The translations under genes and the position numbers were made by a program. This document shows, piece by piece, positions 1 to 10,639 of a DNA stretch of 64,000 nucleotides. Position 1 is the stretch's first letter. Each line of letters opens with the position of its first letter. The stretch lies in NCBI RefSeq assembly GCF_026914185.1, contig NC_070563.1:496001-560000 (forward strand), in the 5' to 3' direction. The notes beneath the pieces were generated by a model, which saw only the letters and a program-made list of their open reading frames with translations, had not been told where the DNA came from and searched no databases. Source of the stretch: Puccinia triticina (taxonomy: Eukaryota > Basidiomycota > Pucciniomycetes > Pucciniales > Pucciniaceae).

Positions 1-52
1 CTGAAGCAATCATTAGCTTCAGCATCGTGATATCTGGGATCTCGGCTGATAT

Positions 53-1080
53 TTATTCAACAACTGGCCGATTTTTATTGACGGATACGTAGGAATCGGC
101 TTGAGTGGCAAGATGGTCAAGGAGAGCTGAAGTTTTTTGGCTTTTTATAACCAACTCCCACTGAACTTCCACCTGGGATGTTGGTAAGAACATTTGAGAG
201 TGGACGTCAAAGCTGCTTGCATTTGACATGGCCTGTTGGTAACTTTCAACCGTGAGATCGGATGCGGAGACCGACGAGACAAGCTTCGGATTTGGGTGAT
301 TGACATAGCCCCATGTGCCATGGAACATGCGACTAGAGTGGCCAACAGATTTTGTGTGTACTCTTTGTTCGAAATTGAGATTATAAAAACATAAAAAGGC
401 CCCAAGGGATGGCGCAATTGGTTTGGCAATAGCTTGGGAGATCTGAAGGCAAGACCGGCGTCCAAGGGTGTTCAGCGCAAGTTGAGCGGTCCTTTGAGAG
501 GAAGACAAACCAATATAATTTAAAAAGACGGAGACCCAATTGGTGACCCCGCTGGCAAGGAAGGTTACAGAATTTGTTAGTTGGGGCCCGTTGTTTCTTT
601 GGTTTTTGACAAAAGCAAACATTGCGCAGATGGTTTTGGCAACCTGTATTAATAAAAAAATAAATCAAAATCAGTCTTGAGCTGCTAGCCACAACAAAAA
701 AAGTAGTAAAACCTTGAAAGACTGAGGAACATACCATGTAGGCTTGTTTGTTGTGATCAAAGGGCAAGTTCATGTCAATCTCATCTGTTGGATTGACTCC
801 ATTTCCATCCAGATTGGTTGGAGGGATGGAATTGTTCTCTTCCATTGGCTCATCATCATCATTTGCTAGATGTGGATTGGTGGCCGTGCCAGGTTGAAAG
901 CTTAGCTTGGGGTAGATTAATTGAAATAGGAAAGGCATGTGGGCTGTGACAAGTTCGTGGTCTCGAGTATGTTTGGATTCTGGCAAAAAGATATCTTCTG
1001 TAATTGACTTTGTGCTGTGGTACGCGCCCTCCGGGTAAGCGCCACTCGGCGGTTTTTGCATCTGGACGATCTCTGTTGCC
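53..1080 (-). CDS. Transposon-associated DUF6589-type protein, N-terminal part, two visible exons (partial)
   Basis: Two minus-strand exons can be joined in frame: 1080-735 and 643-53. The donor GTATGT follows the codons QAYM at 735, and the acceptor CAG precedes VAKTIC at 643; the intron is about 91 nt. The second exon begins AMFAFVKNQRNNGPQLTNSV and continues with VTNWVSVFLNYIGLSSSQRT. This resembles the region of rust and mushroom DUF6589 proteins in which a cohort of cells/strains motif 'RN..Q..NS..FF..GV' is followed by 'L..IGLS.S..T'. The first exon is acidic (DDDEPMEENN). The true start lies further upstream: a short open piece near 1263-1170 does not join in phase with any splice pair I tried. 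The frame ends at a TGA/TAA-type stop at 53, but another exon beyond the window edge is possible. The family assignment rests on recalled similarity only; function unknown. Confidence 0.45.
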
Positions 1081-1269
1081 TGTTTTTGCACATATAAGTC
1101 AACAAAAAATTAGTAAGATTGAACAATTATGATACATGGAAGCTTAGAGATAGATGAAAATACATTACCTCGTCAAGTATGTATTTATCTCATTGAGCTT
1201 TCCCTTTTTTTTTGACAAACAAAAGCGCTGAGCGTTCCGAAGAGCTTCAAAGTAGACTGCCATCCTCGC

Positions 1270-1930
1270 TTAGTCCTCCAATATCGACGTTTAAAAGCAA
1301 TGGTAGAATTGCTGATTGTCAGAAAGGAAATCAGGAATGACTTCGGAGCATGATTCATCTTGGAGATAATGTTTCAGATCGCCGTGATTTTTGAAGTTTC
1401 CGTTTGAATGATCCTTTTCTTGTGGTTGAACTGAATGTTTTGTCGGACCATGTTGAATCAGAGGAATTTTTAAGAGGTCAAGAGAAAGGGAGGACGGTAG
1501 TTGGATTTGGGATGATCAGACTCGGATAGGACGGTGATTGGATTTCGGATGGGTTGTTTTTTGGATGATTGGAGGGACTCGCTGTATGCGGCGGGTTGAG
1601 GGAGAGAGAGGGAGGTCAAAAAAAAGTGCGGCCGTTGAGAGGAAAGTCAGAAAGAGCGGAAAAAAGAAGGCCTGCAATGAAAAAAAGAGGGAAGGAAAAC
1701 GTCATGGGTTTGCCAGCAAGCGGCAAAGAAACTCAAAGGTTGAATGTTTTTTTCGGGCATCAGGGGGATGGATTGCTGAAAATCTGAATACACAGTTTGA
1801 TAACTAAAATTACAACCTTCATGGGGTTAGGAGGAGAAATGAACTTGTTGAAAACTCTGGGCTGTAGGGGGTGGCGACATTGTCTACCACCAAAGGATGC
1901 AGATTCTCTCAGGCCAAAAGGCCTGATTAG
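1270..1930. other. No supportable gene
   Basis: The stretch is A/G-rich and contains only short frames with biased composition such as KKSAAVERKVRKSGKKK. I see no splice-consistent coding exons or recognisable domain here. Confidence 0.4.
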
Positions 1931-1937
1931 TCATAAG

Positions 1938-3341
1938 AGGACCCTGGCAAGCGCGGCCAGAGGGTACTCATGAAAATCAATTCAAAAATTGTAAGTTGAC
2001 ATGCAGAAACTTGACTGACAGTGAAACTGCTGTTACTCAAATATTTCCCAATGGTTGCAATTTGTCTGCAGTGGCTGCACTGAACAAGTTGTGAAAACAA
2101 TTTGTGGTACATATGTTTCTATCTTTTCCTTCTCTGTTGTTGCTACACACATGTTTCTCACCTGTCACTCATATGTCACATCATGAAGTCTATGGCAACT
2201 CTTTCCCTCATCTCCACTTGCCATTGGCCTTGTGTCCGCTGTCTTCAGGTACAGTCACTGTTTCTTTTTCTTCGTGTTGTGAAATGAGACTCATCCTTCC
2301 ACACTCATCTCCACTCGCCATCGCCTTGTGTGCACTGTCTTCAGCTCTTGTCTACTATCTAGCTCATCATTTTTTCAGTAGCACCAATAACCACCTGATA
2401 TTCTTCAAATTCCCCTCCCATCTTCACACTGCTCTGGAGCCTCATATGTCTGCCAATACACTGTTGAATAGTTCAGATTGCCAGACCCATGTACATTGCA
2501 GTCTGCAGGTCAGGATTTTGGTTCAATGTGGCCAATTCACTACAAACATTTATTATTTTGCCCCAAAAAAAATAAAAGTCAACATGAAAAAAATAAAACC
2601 AAAATTTCACTCAGGGGAACAAACTGAGCATGCTGAGCCAAAAAAATAAAATGTCACAAAATGAGCAAAAATCATTGGAAAATGTTTTGGGATGGTTTTT
2701 TTTCATGGGCTTGAGCGGGCCTTGAGCGGGCCTGAGACGGGCCTGCCCCAAAAGCACATTGGGTCAGTATTAAAGGTGTTTTGCCTTGCCCTGGAAGCTG
2801 CTGGGTCTTTTGATGGGCCCAAAATCTCAACATGGGCTTTTGGTGGTCTAGAAGTATCAACCCGGGCCACTGAATAGCCCATGGGCCTTTGAATTCCCAA
2901 AAAGCCCACCATGAGCCCCCACATAGCTTATGGGCTCTTGGTGGCCCATGAAGATCCCTATGGGCCAACAGATACTTCCATCATGGGATCCCATGGGCTT
3001 TTTGCCTCCTTTCTGGGCCACAAAAAGCCCATGGGGAGGGTTTTGGACCACCAAAAGCCCATGAGGATATCAGTTGGCCCATGGAGATCTTCATGGGCCA
3101 CCAAATAGGCACCAAAAGCCCATGAAGGTATCTGTTGGCCCATGGAGATCTTCATGGGCTACCAAGAGCCCATTAGCTATGTGGGGGCTCATGGTGCGAA
3201 CATATCTAAGCCCCTCGTCCCCGCAGCGGCCGGGGGGCACCCATTTGGCCTGGGAGAGATGCAAGGCATTGAGTCTCTCCCACAGGGAGAGGACTTATGA
3301 CAGGACCCTGGCAAGCGCGGCCAGAGGGTACTCATGAAAAT
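1938..3341 (+). repeat. Pair of 40-bp identical direct repeats
   Basis: An identical 40-bp segment starting AGGACCCTGGCAAGCGCGGC and ending CTCATGAAAAT lies at 1938-1977 and 3302-3341. Both copies are preceded by a related sequence containing GTCATAAG or CTTATGAC next to a short hairpin. A shorter relative (GGGCAAGCGCGGGTCATGAAA) lies near 3525-3548. The copies could be two dispersed repeats or could bound a 1.36-kb unit; no coding sequence lies between them. Confidence 0.7.
2907..3196. repeat. Inverted repeat with 69-bp arms inside GGCCCATG-rich DNA
   Basis: The arm 2907-2975 is the near-complete reverse complement of 3128-3196. Each arm contains the sub-motif GGCCCATGRAGATC and a stretch reading CCCCCACATAGCT or its complement. 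The spacer and flanks (about 2690-3130) repeat ATGGGCTTTTGG and GGCCCATGRGGAT at irregular spacing. The structure looks like a small foldback element without coding capacity. Confidence 0.7.
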
Positions 3342-3997
3342 GTATGAATGTTTAAAGCCACTTTGGCTCACAACCAAACATGATAAATGGATTCTGAAAA
3401 GATGGGCACATGTAGGCTTAAAGGGAGAATAATGTACTGCTAATTTCTCCTCAAAATGTGGTAAATGTTGGCAAGAAAAGCCAAAAATTTCTTTTAAAAA
3501 TGTATGAATCCCGCAGTAATCACCCCGGGCAAGCGCGGGTCATGAAAGCCAAATAGGTTATGTGATCCTGCACGCCACAGAAAAAAAAACAGCGGCCTGG
3601 GTCATGTCACAGATGCATGACAGGTTTTCATACAGTACAACCGCGCAACAGCTGAATTCACTAGGTACATCATCATGTGTCAGAGGTGACCAAAACCAGT
3701 CAAAAGGGCTGACAAAACCTCCCATAACCAGACATCACACACGCCCATACAGCAAATATCACACTGTACACACATAACCTCAAAAACCACCAACAGCCAA
3801 CACTTTCCCAGCAAAAGGAGCACGTACTATGTATGTATTTACATGACAGACCTATGCATACACATTACACATATGTACATAGTCACTGCGCGCACACCAC
3901 ACACTCAGCCGGAATCTGCCTCTTATCTTTTTTGCTGGCCTTCAGCTCCTCAAAAAATCAACATGGACGATCACTCCTCTGAGCTCTCACCACCAGG

Positions 3998-4276
3998 ATT
4001 GATCAACTGTAAGTCAACTTGATCTTGAAGAAATTGTTGGAACTTGATACTCACTGGTGGAAGGGGTGCTGTTGGCTTGAGCTGCATTCATACCCGGCCC
4101 CTTTCACCACTCAAAACTGACAACTCACTTTCTTGCATCCCCTCCTCCTCTCACTACTAGGATCAATCAAGTGTGAGTCAACCTAGCTTGAACCAACTGT
4201 TGGTTGTTTTTGTTTAGTTGGAAGAGGTGTGTGGCCTGACCATCATTCAGGCCCGGCCTCTTTCACCACAACAAGT
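3998..4276 (+). repeat. Diverged tandem duplication, period about 163 bp
   Basis: The segment 3998-4115 (GATCAACTGTAAGTCAACTTG ... CCCGGCCCCTTTCACCAC) recurs in diverged form at about 4162-4276 (GATCAATCAAGTGTGAGTCA ... CCCGGCCTCTTTCACCAC). No coding frame is supported. Confidence 0.55.
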
Positions 4277-4436
4277 ACGGCCTAACCACTTCCCTGGTGA
4301 ACTGCCTCTGCCACTCCCATCTTGCCAGCTAACAACTACATACACAGTCACACTTTCCCCATACTCTCCTCAGAGGGGACTTCTGTTAAGCTAGGTATGT
4401 AGTGTGTTTGGCGCGTGTGATGTCAGGTGATGGCCT

Positions 4437-5515
4437 GTGATGACTTGTGATGATGTTGTTGTGTACACCACGGGCAAAGCTCAACAAAATGATTTCGATT
4501 GCCAGCCGATATCATTTTGGTTGGTCTGCCTGCAAGGGGGGACCGTCGCCAGACGGTCGGTGTTTTCACTGGAAAATTCCAGGAACCCTACTGGAAGGCA
4601 ATCCAAAATTATTTTGGATCCCCAACGCACTTCCGAAGTGCTTTCGTGTGCAATTCGGAATGGTTACGGGCCGTCGCAGGTTTTGGAGGGCTCAAAACAA
4701 GGTTTCAGCAAGGTGGGTGGACAAAAGGGAGGCTTGAACATGCAACATGCTTCTGATCCACCCCAACCAAGCCCCTTGCCTCTGCCCCAGACACACTGTG
4801 GTATGGGGGCGCTGTTTTATATATAGGACCATGCTCCTGTGAGGTGTGGTCAGCCATATTCGGAAATATTCCGGGGAAAATCCAGGAAAAAAACCGGAAT
4901 GGTCTGTTTCCTGGAATGAAGTCGAATCAATTTTGACTTCATTCCATTTTGGACGCTACCCGAATTGCGATTGGAATGGTTCCGGTACTTTGACCATACC
5001 GGAAGCATTCCGATCGGTTTTCGGTCCTTCAACCATACCGGAACGATTCCGATTGGTTTTTGGGTTTTCCTACACGGCGGGGGTGCTTCCTGGCCCGCGC
5101 GTTTGTGGAGACGACGGGATCACCGGCTCTGTGAAATCCACGTGGATTTCACTGCTCCTCCCGTCGTCTCCACCCTCCCGTGGAAAATGCGTGGAGACGA
5201 CGAGCTTTCCCGTCGTCTCCACCCGCCTGGGATTTCCACGTCAAGAATGACGAGGATTCCACGGCCGCCTGCGGGATCGCGGTGGAGCCCACGAGCACAG
5301 GGGCAGCCGTGGATTTCCTGTTGTTCTGAACAACGAGGAAACCACGGCGACGGGGGCATCGCCGGTGGAAACGACAAGAGCCAACGACAGGATCTCCCCG
5401 TCGCCTGTTGGTGCATTCACACCCATCGTGGGCGTGGAAATGGCTGCCCATGGAGGCTCACAGACCTGTCGGGCATTAAAGTCCCCAGGTCTCCCTCCAT
5501 CTCAGCATCTGCCAT
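4437..5515. other. Upstream flank of the KDZ insertion; hairpin-rich, no gene
   Basis: The first part (4430-4850) holds no recognisable coding sequence. From 4860 to 5060 GGAAT/CCGGAA-type motifs recur, including the hairpin GAATGAAGTCGAATCAATTT followed by its complement. From 5095 to 5260 GTGGAGACGACG and CGTCGTCTCCAC alternate several times, giving nested hairpins. Because the KDZ element at 5524 sits on the start codon of the gene at 16,854, the 5.1-5.5 kb stretch is probably that gene's former promoter and 5' leader. Confidence 0.45.
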
Positions 5516-5523
5516 CCGAAAAT
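5516..5523 (+). repeat. Target-site duplication of KDZ element, left copy (CCGAAAAT)
   Basis: The 8-bp word CCGAAAAT directly precedes the left terminal inverted repeat and is repeated directly after the right one at 16848-16855. Eight base pairs is the expected duplication length for Kyakuja-Dileera-Zisupton transposons. Confidence 0.9.
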
Positions 5524-5609
5524 CACCCGTGACGACCTACATTGGACTAATGTATAGTCCGCGTCAAACTGTAAATTAGACTACACAATAGTTCGACCCC
5601 GCACTCAGC
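5524..5609 (+). repeat. KDZ terminal inverted repeat, left
   Basis: These 86 bp match the reverse complement of 16762-16847 base for base. Homology stops after GCACTCAGC; the next bases are CGCGCTC on the left and AGGCCTC (complement) on the right. Confidence 0.95.
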
Positions 5610-5820
5610 CGCGCTCAGCGTCTCCCAAGCCTTCTCACCACAATTTCTGGTCATTTCGACCAACTTGTCTGTTTTCATGTGCCGACCCCCGCACCTCCCT
5701 TCAATTCCCGTCGATGTCACTCACTTTGGTTTGCACCACTCCTCATTCACGTACCCAAACCACTGGGTTTTTTTTTCAACCACCATCACGGCGAGCACAC
5801 CACCAAATCACTTATTAAAA

Positions 5821-8435
5821 ATGATTCCACCCAATGGCAACCATCAATCACACTACAGCTCCTCCCCTGGCCAAGCTAGCTTACCACTTAGTATTTCGCC
5901 GCCGCCCGGCTTGTGGGACATCAACCAGCTTGGCGCACCCCCTAATGGCCATGGTCCCCTTGGAAGCCGTCATTCTCCTCACAGAACTCAAGATCTTGAC
6001 GGAAGTCATCTCGGCAACACTCATCACGGCGGTCTTGGTGGCACTCATCACGGCACTCTCAGCGGTACTCATCACGGTGGTCTTGGCAGCACTCAGCGCG
6101 GCGGCACTCATTACGGCGGTCTCAGCGGAACTCATCTCGGCAGTCTCGGCAGCACTCAGCGCGGCAGCACTCATTACGGCGGTCTCAGCGGAACTCATCT
6201 CGGCGGTCTCGGCAGCACTCAGCACGGTGGCACTCATCTCGGCGGTCTTGGAGGCACTCATTTTGGCGGTCTTGGTGGCCCTCATCTCGGCAATCTCAGG
6301 GGCAGTCACATTGGTGATCTTGGCGATTTCCGCTCCACCAATGCTGCTACTGGTCATGTTTCCACTGGCAATACTCATTACGGCGGCCCTGATCTCGCTA
6401 CTGGCAACCGCAGCGATCCAATACCCTCCAACCTCAATCACCAAAGCGGTCATGGTCTCCCCGATGGGGCTGCCTCGCAGTGTCGCCAACAGCAATCTTC
6501 CAACAGGCCCGGTCATGCTGGTCCAGACCAATCAACAAACGAGCCACAAACCAGTCCGTCTAACACCAACCAAGCAAGCAATGCAACCGACCCAGCGAGA
6601 AAACAACCCAAACCTAGAAAGCCACGAAAAAAAAGGGCCGAAGGACCAGTTGAAACTCAAAGTAGCACACAAGCTGATGACCCAACTGCAAATGACTTGA
6701 CCATCCCTGTAGTCCCAACCCAGCGCGAAACAATCACACGATTCCTCAATGACAACAACCCACCTCCACCAACCCCGGTAGCTGTGCAGCCAACCATGGC
6801 TGAGTTCATGAATAAGACAACTGCCGAGATACGCAAGATTGCCCATGATAAATCTAAGAGGGTCATGACAGCGGAGGACGAGGCCTTTTTCTTTAAGTTC
6901 TATGAACAACAACAGCGAGAACTAGCTGCCGCTGCAGCTAAACGACATGTGTCTGTTGGCATGGTCGAAGACCTGTTGTAAGTCATGCTTCCTTCTCCGG
7001 TCCAGTAGATTGGCTCTGACAGTTCCCTCAAATTTTGCCTAACAGGGGCCGGAAGCAGGCTGTTTGTGACCTCTCAAGTTGGAATAATTTCCAAATAAAA
7101 CATGGAAACTTGTTTCGAGGAAGTAAGCAGTCTCTTATCTATCTCCAACTTCCATGATTTTCTGACGCAATCCTACGGCTTTAGAAGGGAAGGGTGTTGG
7201 AGGATCAACAGCTATGAGTGAACTGTCTGCCATGTGGAAGGCTATGACTCCAGAAGAACAAGCTGCTTATGATACTGAAAATCTTGTCGCCGGCAATGAA
7301 GATCAAGATGTTGCTGGATTGCGAGCCAACTCAGAATCCCTTCGACAGGCTGAGAAGCGTGTTGAAAAATGGATGAACACTTGGCAAAAAAAAGTAATTG
7401 GAAATAAATGAAATACTGTCCTTGTATCTGAAAATCAAGATGTTGACATGTATTATTATGTTGTAGGCCGTCCATATTGCTGCAAGCAATCATTGTGAAA
7501 TTGTCATTTTTGCAGTGTCAACCCACCTCTGCGATTACAGTTTCCAGACCGTGCGAGCCACACCAGGTGCAGCTGAATTTGTCCGAGAAATTACATCCAC
7601 AGATGGATTGAGAAACTACCAAAGCCGACTCCAAGCATTTCTGACTGGTGCCCAATTAAACAACATATCAGCTAGTCTTGGAAAGAAGAGAACTCAAAAA
7701 CGTCAGTCTACCATCAATAATCCAAGATACAATTCATTGGTACTGACATCTACTTCTGTGAACAAACAGGTAAACCTAAGGCTGAAGTTGATACCGCGCG
7801 CAGCAAGCTCAACGAACTGGTTGGTGAGTCAAAAACTTATGTGTAGCTCAATCCGGTTACTTTGTTAAATTTTTTTTATACATTTTCCATGGATCACAGA
7901 TCAAGCTACTGATGGAAAGAAAGACAGCTGGTCGTGGCAAGGATGCGATGACGCACTGGGCAAGCTTGGCTATAAAGTTGTGTTCATGCCAGGACATGTT
8001 TCGCAGGCTGATTGGATCAAATCATACAGCAACAGCCTCCGAGGAACTGAGGCGAAGTTAATCATTGAAGATATTGACAACGGACTGATCCGAGTGATCC
8101 AAGATCAAGACGCCCTGATTGGCCGCACTCGCATCATCAAACAGAAACCTCAACGGCATGACTCTTTGCAACCGGGAACTACCAATCAGCTTAGTGGGGA
8201 AGACGGCTCAGCTCATCGCCACCTTCTACCTTCTAAACGCAAGCGCCAACCACCAAAGCCCAAACAAAAATTACCAAGAACAAGACCAGCACCTAAAAAA
8301 CAGCGTAAGAGGGTCCGGGCCCCTTCATTGACTGCCGAAGAACGAGCTCTAGATTCATCCTTCTCTGAACCATCCGCAGTTCCTAAACGTCGAAAAACTC
8401 GACAAATCGTAGAATCGGACTCTGACAGCCGGTGA
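5821..8435 (+). CDS. KDZ-associated accessory protein, HMG-box-like, multi-exon, function unknown
   Basis: Exon 1 runs from a plausible ATG at 5821 (MIPPNGNHQSHYSSS) to a donor at 6978, then exons 7046-7122 and from 7185, then further exons to the stop at 8435. The first joins keep frame: DLL/GRKQAVCDLSSWNNFQIK and FRG/KGKGVGGSTAMSELSAMWK. The N-terminal third is a Gly/Thr/His repeat (see 6010-6310), followed by a basic, Pro-rich linker. Residues spread over exons 2 and 3 (WNNF ... AMSELSAMWKAMTPEEQAAY) resemble an HMG-box helix pattern, suggesting DNA binding. The last exon is basic (KRKRQPPKPK, KKQRKRVRAP) and could carry nuclear localisation signals. The gene lies just inside the left terminal repeat and points inwards, so it belongs to the transposon. 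Exon limits between 7390 and 7920 are uncertain. I do not recognise a named family. Confidence 0.6.
6010..6310 (+). repeat. Coding tandem repeat (63-bp higher-order unit, Gly-Thr-His-Leu)
   Basis: Within exon 1 of the accessory gene, short GGYACTCATYWCGGCGGTCT units are organised into a 63-bp block present about three times. It encodes 21-residue units such as LGSTQRGGTHYGGLSGTHLG. The shorter internal period encodes GTHxGGL. Confidence 0.85.
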
Positions 8436-8881
8436 TTGCGTTCACTTGCTTCATCCATCTTTAGCTCTCTCAACACGATTTTGCTTGTTGTTGCTTTCTA
8501 TACTCAAGATCTTTCATGCTCCGGTTCTGAGTTCCCGGACAGCTTCTTGTCCAATTCTGATGCGGCCAATGATAACTTGTTCTTCATAATACCTGATCTA
8601 CTTACTGAGTATGAAAACTTCTCTCAATGCGTCCAGTTGTTGTGAAATAATCCGCTGCGGCGTAGTGGCTATTAGACCTAAATCTAGGGCCAACCGCAAG
8701 CTGTTCCAGCTGCCAGGCAACCTCGCCGCAGCTCATCAAAATGACTTCTTCTGCTGTGTACGCAGCAGCCACATCCAGACCTAATTGCCATACTCACCAA
8801 CCACAGCGCTAAATCCCTCGGTGAACCCTCACAATCCTCCGACAAACTTATGTACCCATCAGATTCAGAACCCTCCAACTG

Positions 8882-9250
8882 ACGTTATTTAACCCTCCCC
8901 GCGATCGAAGTCGCCTTCTCGACATAGTACCTCTACTGTGCCCGGCTCGTCCAACGAAGGCCCGCCCGATTCGATCATCCCACATCCTCTTCCCCCACTG
9001 GGCCAACCTTGCAGAACGGTAAGCTCGCTCTCTCGCACATTTCTCTATGTATCTCTGGTTGCTGGCAAGGCACAGATGCGGTCTGCCCTCCAGAGCCCGC
9101 CCATCTACCCCTCTACTCCATTCCAGCAAGCAGGAACTGACGTTAAACATCTTATTTTTAACCCTCTCCGCCATTGAAATCGCCTTCTCGACTTACTACC
9201 TCTGCTGTGCCCGGCTTGTCCAACAAAGGCCCGCCCGATTCGATCATCCA
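8882..9250 (+). repeat. Diverged direct duplication inside the KDZ element
   Basis: The segment 8882-8977 (GACGTTATTTAACCCTC ... GCCCGCCCGATTCGATCATC) recurs diverged at 9139-9250, about 258 bp downstream. No coding exon was recognised; the 8436-9780 stretch otherwise seems non-coding. Confidence 0.6.
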
Positions 9251-9812
9251 ACCTCCTTTATCCGCACCTCCATTGATCGCATCGTCGGCAGCGATCTGGG
9301 ACCAGCCCACTCGGGCTGCTCTTCTCACTTGACCAACTCGGCTTCTGGTTCACCCTCTGCTGCACATCGACAACCCACAGAGGCACTCTTAACGATCCCT
9401 AAGGCAAGCTCTCTCTCTCTCGCTCTCTGTGAGCCAAGACTAAGCCTAAATTGATCCAATCGATCTCTCCTTTGGCCCGCTCACGCTCAGGTCTGGCTCC
9501 GGGCGCTTTACTAGCCTACAACGATTCCGGCTCTGTAGCCTGCACCTTCCTTATCTCCTGGGACCGAACTGCTGTATCGGTCAAAGAGATGCTAGACCAC
9601 ACATGTTTGGTTTCCCAGACTTGTGATGGCCTAATGTCTGTCTCTCGATGGCTCCGAATGCCCGCGCTACCTGTTGGAGGAATGAGGAACACTCCTCCCT
9701 GCTGCCCTCTCAAACTTATTCATTTTCTCGGCACGGGAGAAACTCGGACAGATCTGTCGTGTTAACATGATGGTTGTCTTAATGGAACTGTAGTAAAACT
9801 ACTGTACTAATA

Positions 9813-10404
9813 CTATGAGGGTGACGAGCACCAATCTATTGGTCCTGCCGTCCTGTCAGATCCGAAGAGATCGAGTCCATGGATTGTCGTGATCCGCTTG
9901 CGCTTCGTCCGCTCCACCGTCTCCACAGTCACCTTGTTCGTCTTCGACTTCTCTTTCATCCGGCTCGCCTTGGCCTCTTCCTTGGCCTCCTTCTTCAGCG
10001 CCTCTGTCTCGGCCTTCCTTTTCTTCTCCACCTCCTCCACACTCATGTTTTCCAGAGCCTTCTCGACCCTCCATGCAGCTTCTCGTATAGCTCCTCGTCG
10101 TGCTCCGTCAACCATTTCTTACATCTGTTTCGTCGGTTTTAGTCTCTGTGTGTGTGTGTGTATCTGCTTTGAGTGTGTTTTTGGGGAGTCGACTCAACTT
10201 GGATATGCTCGTCCCATACTCGCAATACTCGGGCGGGAAACTACAAACTGGAAGGGAAGGATGAGTGTCTTTATTTCTGAGGAAAGGCGGCGTGTGAGAC
10301 GGACTCGGGCAGTACAAGGGCTTGATGGCTTGGATGGGCTGTTGAGCAGCAGCATCGGCACTCGATGTCGTTGGTTGTGAGTTTTCGTTCTCGGCGATGG
10401 CCAT
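9813..10404 (-). pseudogene. TMA22: DENR/Tma22 (density-regulated protein) fragment captured inside the KDZ transposon
   Basis: Three minus-strand exons are visible: 10404-10305 (start MAIAENENSQPT), 10247-10199 and 10124-9813, with introns of 57 and 74 nt. Spliced exon ends give LYCPICSFPPEYCEYG and then SKCKKWLTEHDEELYEKLHG. This is the Cys-rich N-terminus of DENR/Tma22, which normally reads YCG(I/V)CSxPPEYCE...CKxWLxExxxxLY. After LHG the frame is lost near 10,070. The next frame continues the family pattern VEKALENMSVEEVEKKRKAE, a Lys/Glu-rich helix, and then the start of the SUI1-like domain, VTVETVERTKRKRITTIHGL. The protein then diverges after LDLFG and stops at 9813, so most of the C-terminal SUI1 domain is missing. 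DENR partners MCT-1 in ribosome recycling and reinitiation. The fragment lies wholly inside the transposon, antisense to its accessory gene. It is best read as a captured host gene copy with retained introns, now decayed. Confidence 0.85.
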
Positions 10405-10639
10405 CCCGATGTCTATCGTCTCGAATGGTGTTGGTGGCGGAGGGGAGGCAGAGCGAGGTGGGAGTCCGGGTGTCCTCGAGCTTGTCTTCGTCTCTGCGCA
10501 ACCACTGCGACTGTCCACACTTCCCAAACAACACAGTTCAACAATAATCGACATTCTCAAGACAACACCAATCGGCTATCGGCTCAAACACACGGAAAAA
10601 TGGCTAGTGCTTCAGACATCTTCTAAATCCCAAGAGATA

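Noticed and set aside
1170..1263. An upstream exon (MAVYFEALRNAQ...) for the gene at 53-1080
   Set aside because: It ends with a good donor but joins to the next exon in the wrong phase with every acceptor tried.
5834..6700. Long plus-strand and minus-strand frames over the Gly-Thr-His repeat (Ala/Leu/Val/Ile-rich products)
   Set aside because: They are alternative readings of the same regular repeat; only the 5821 frame continues through spliced, non-repetitive exons.
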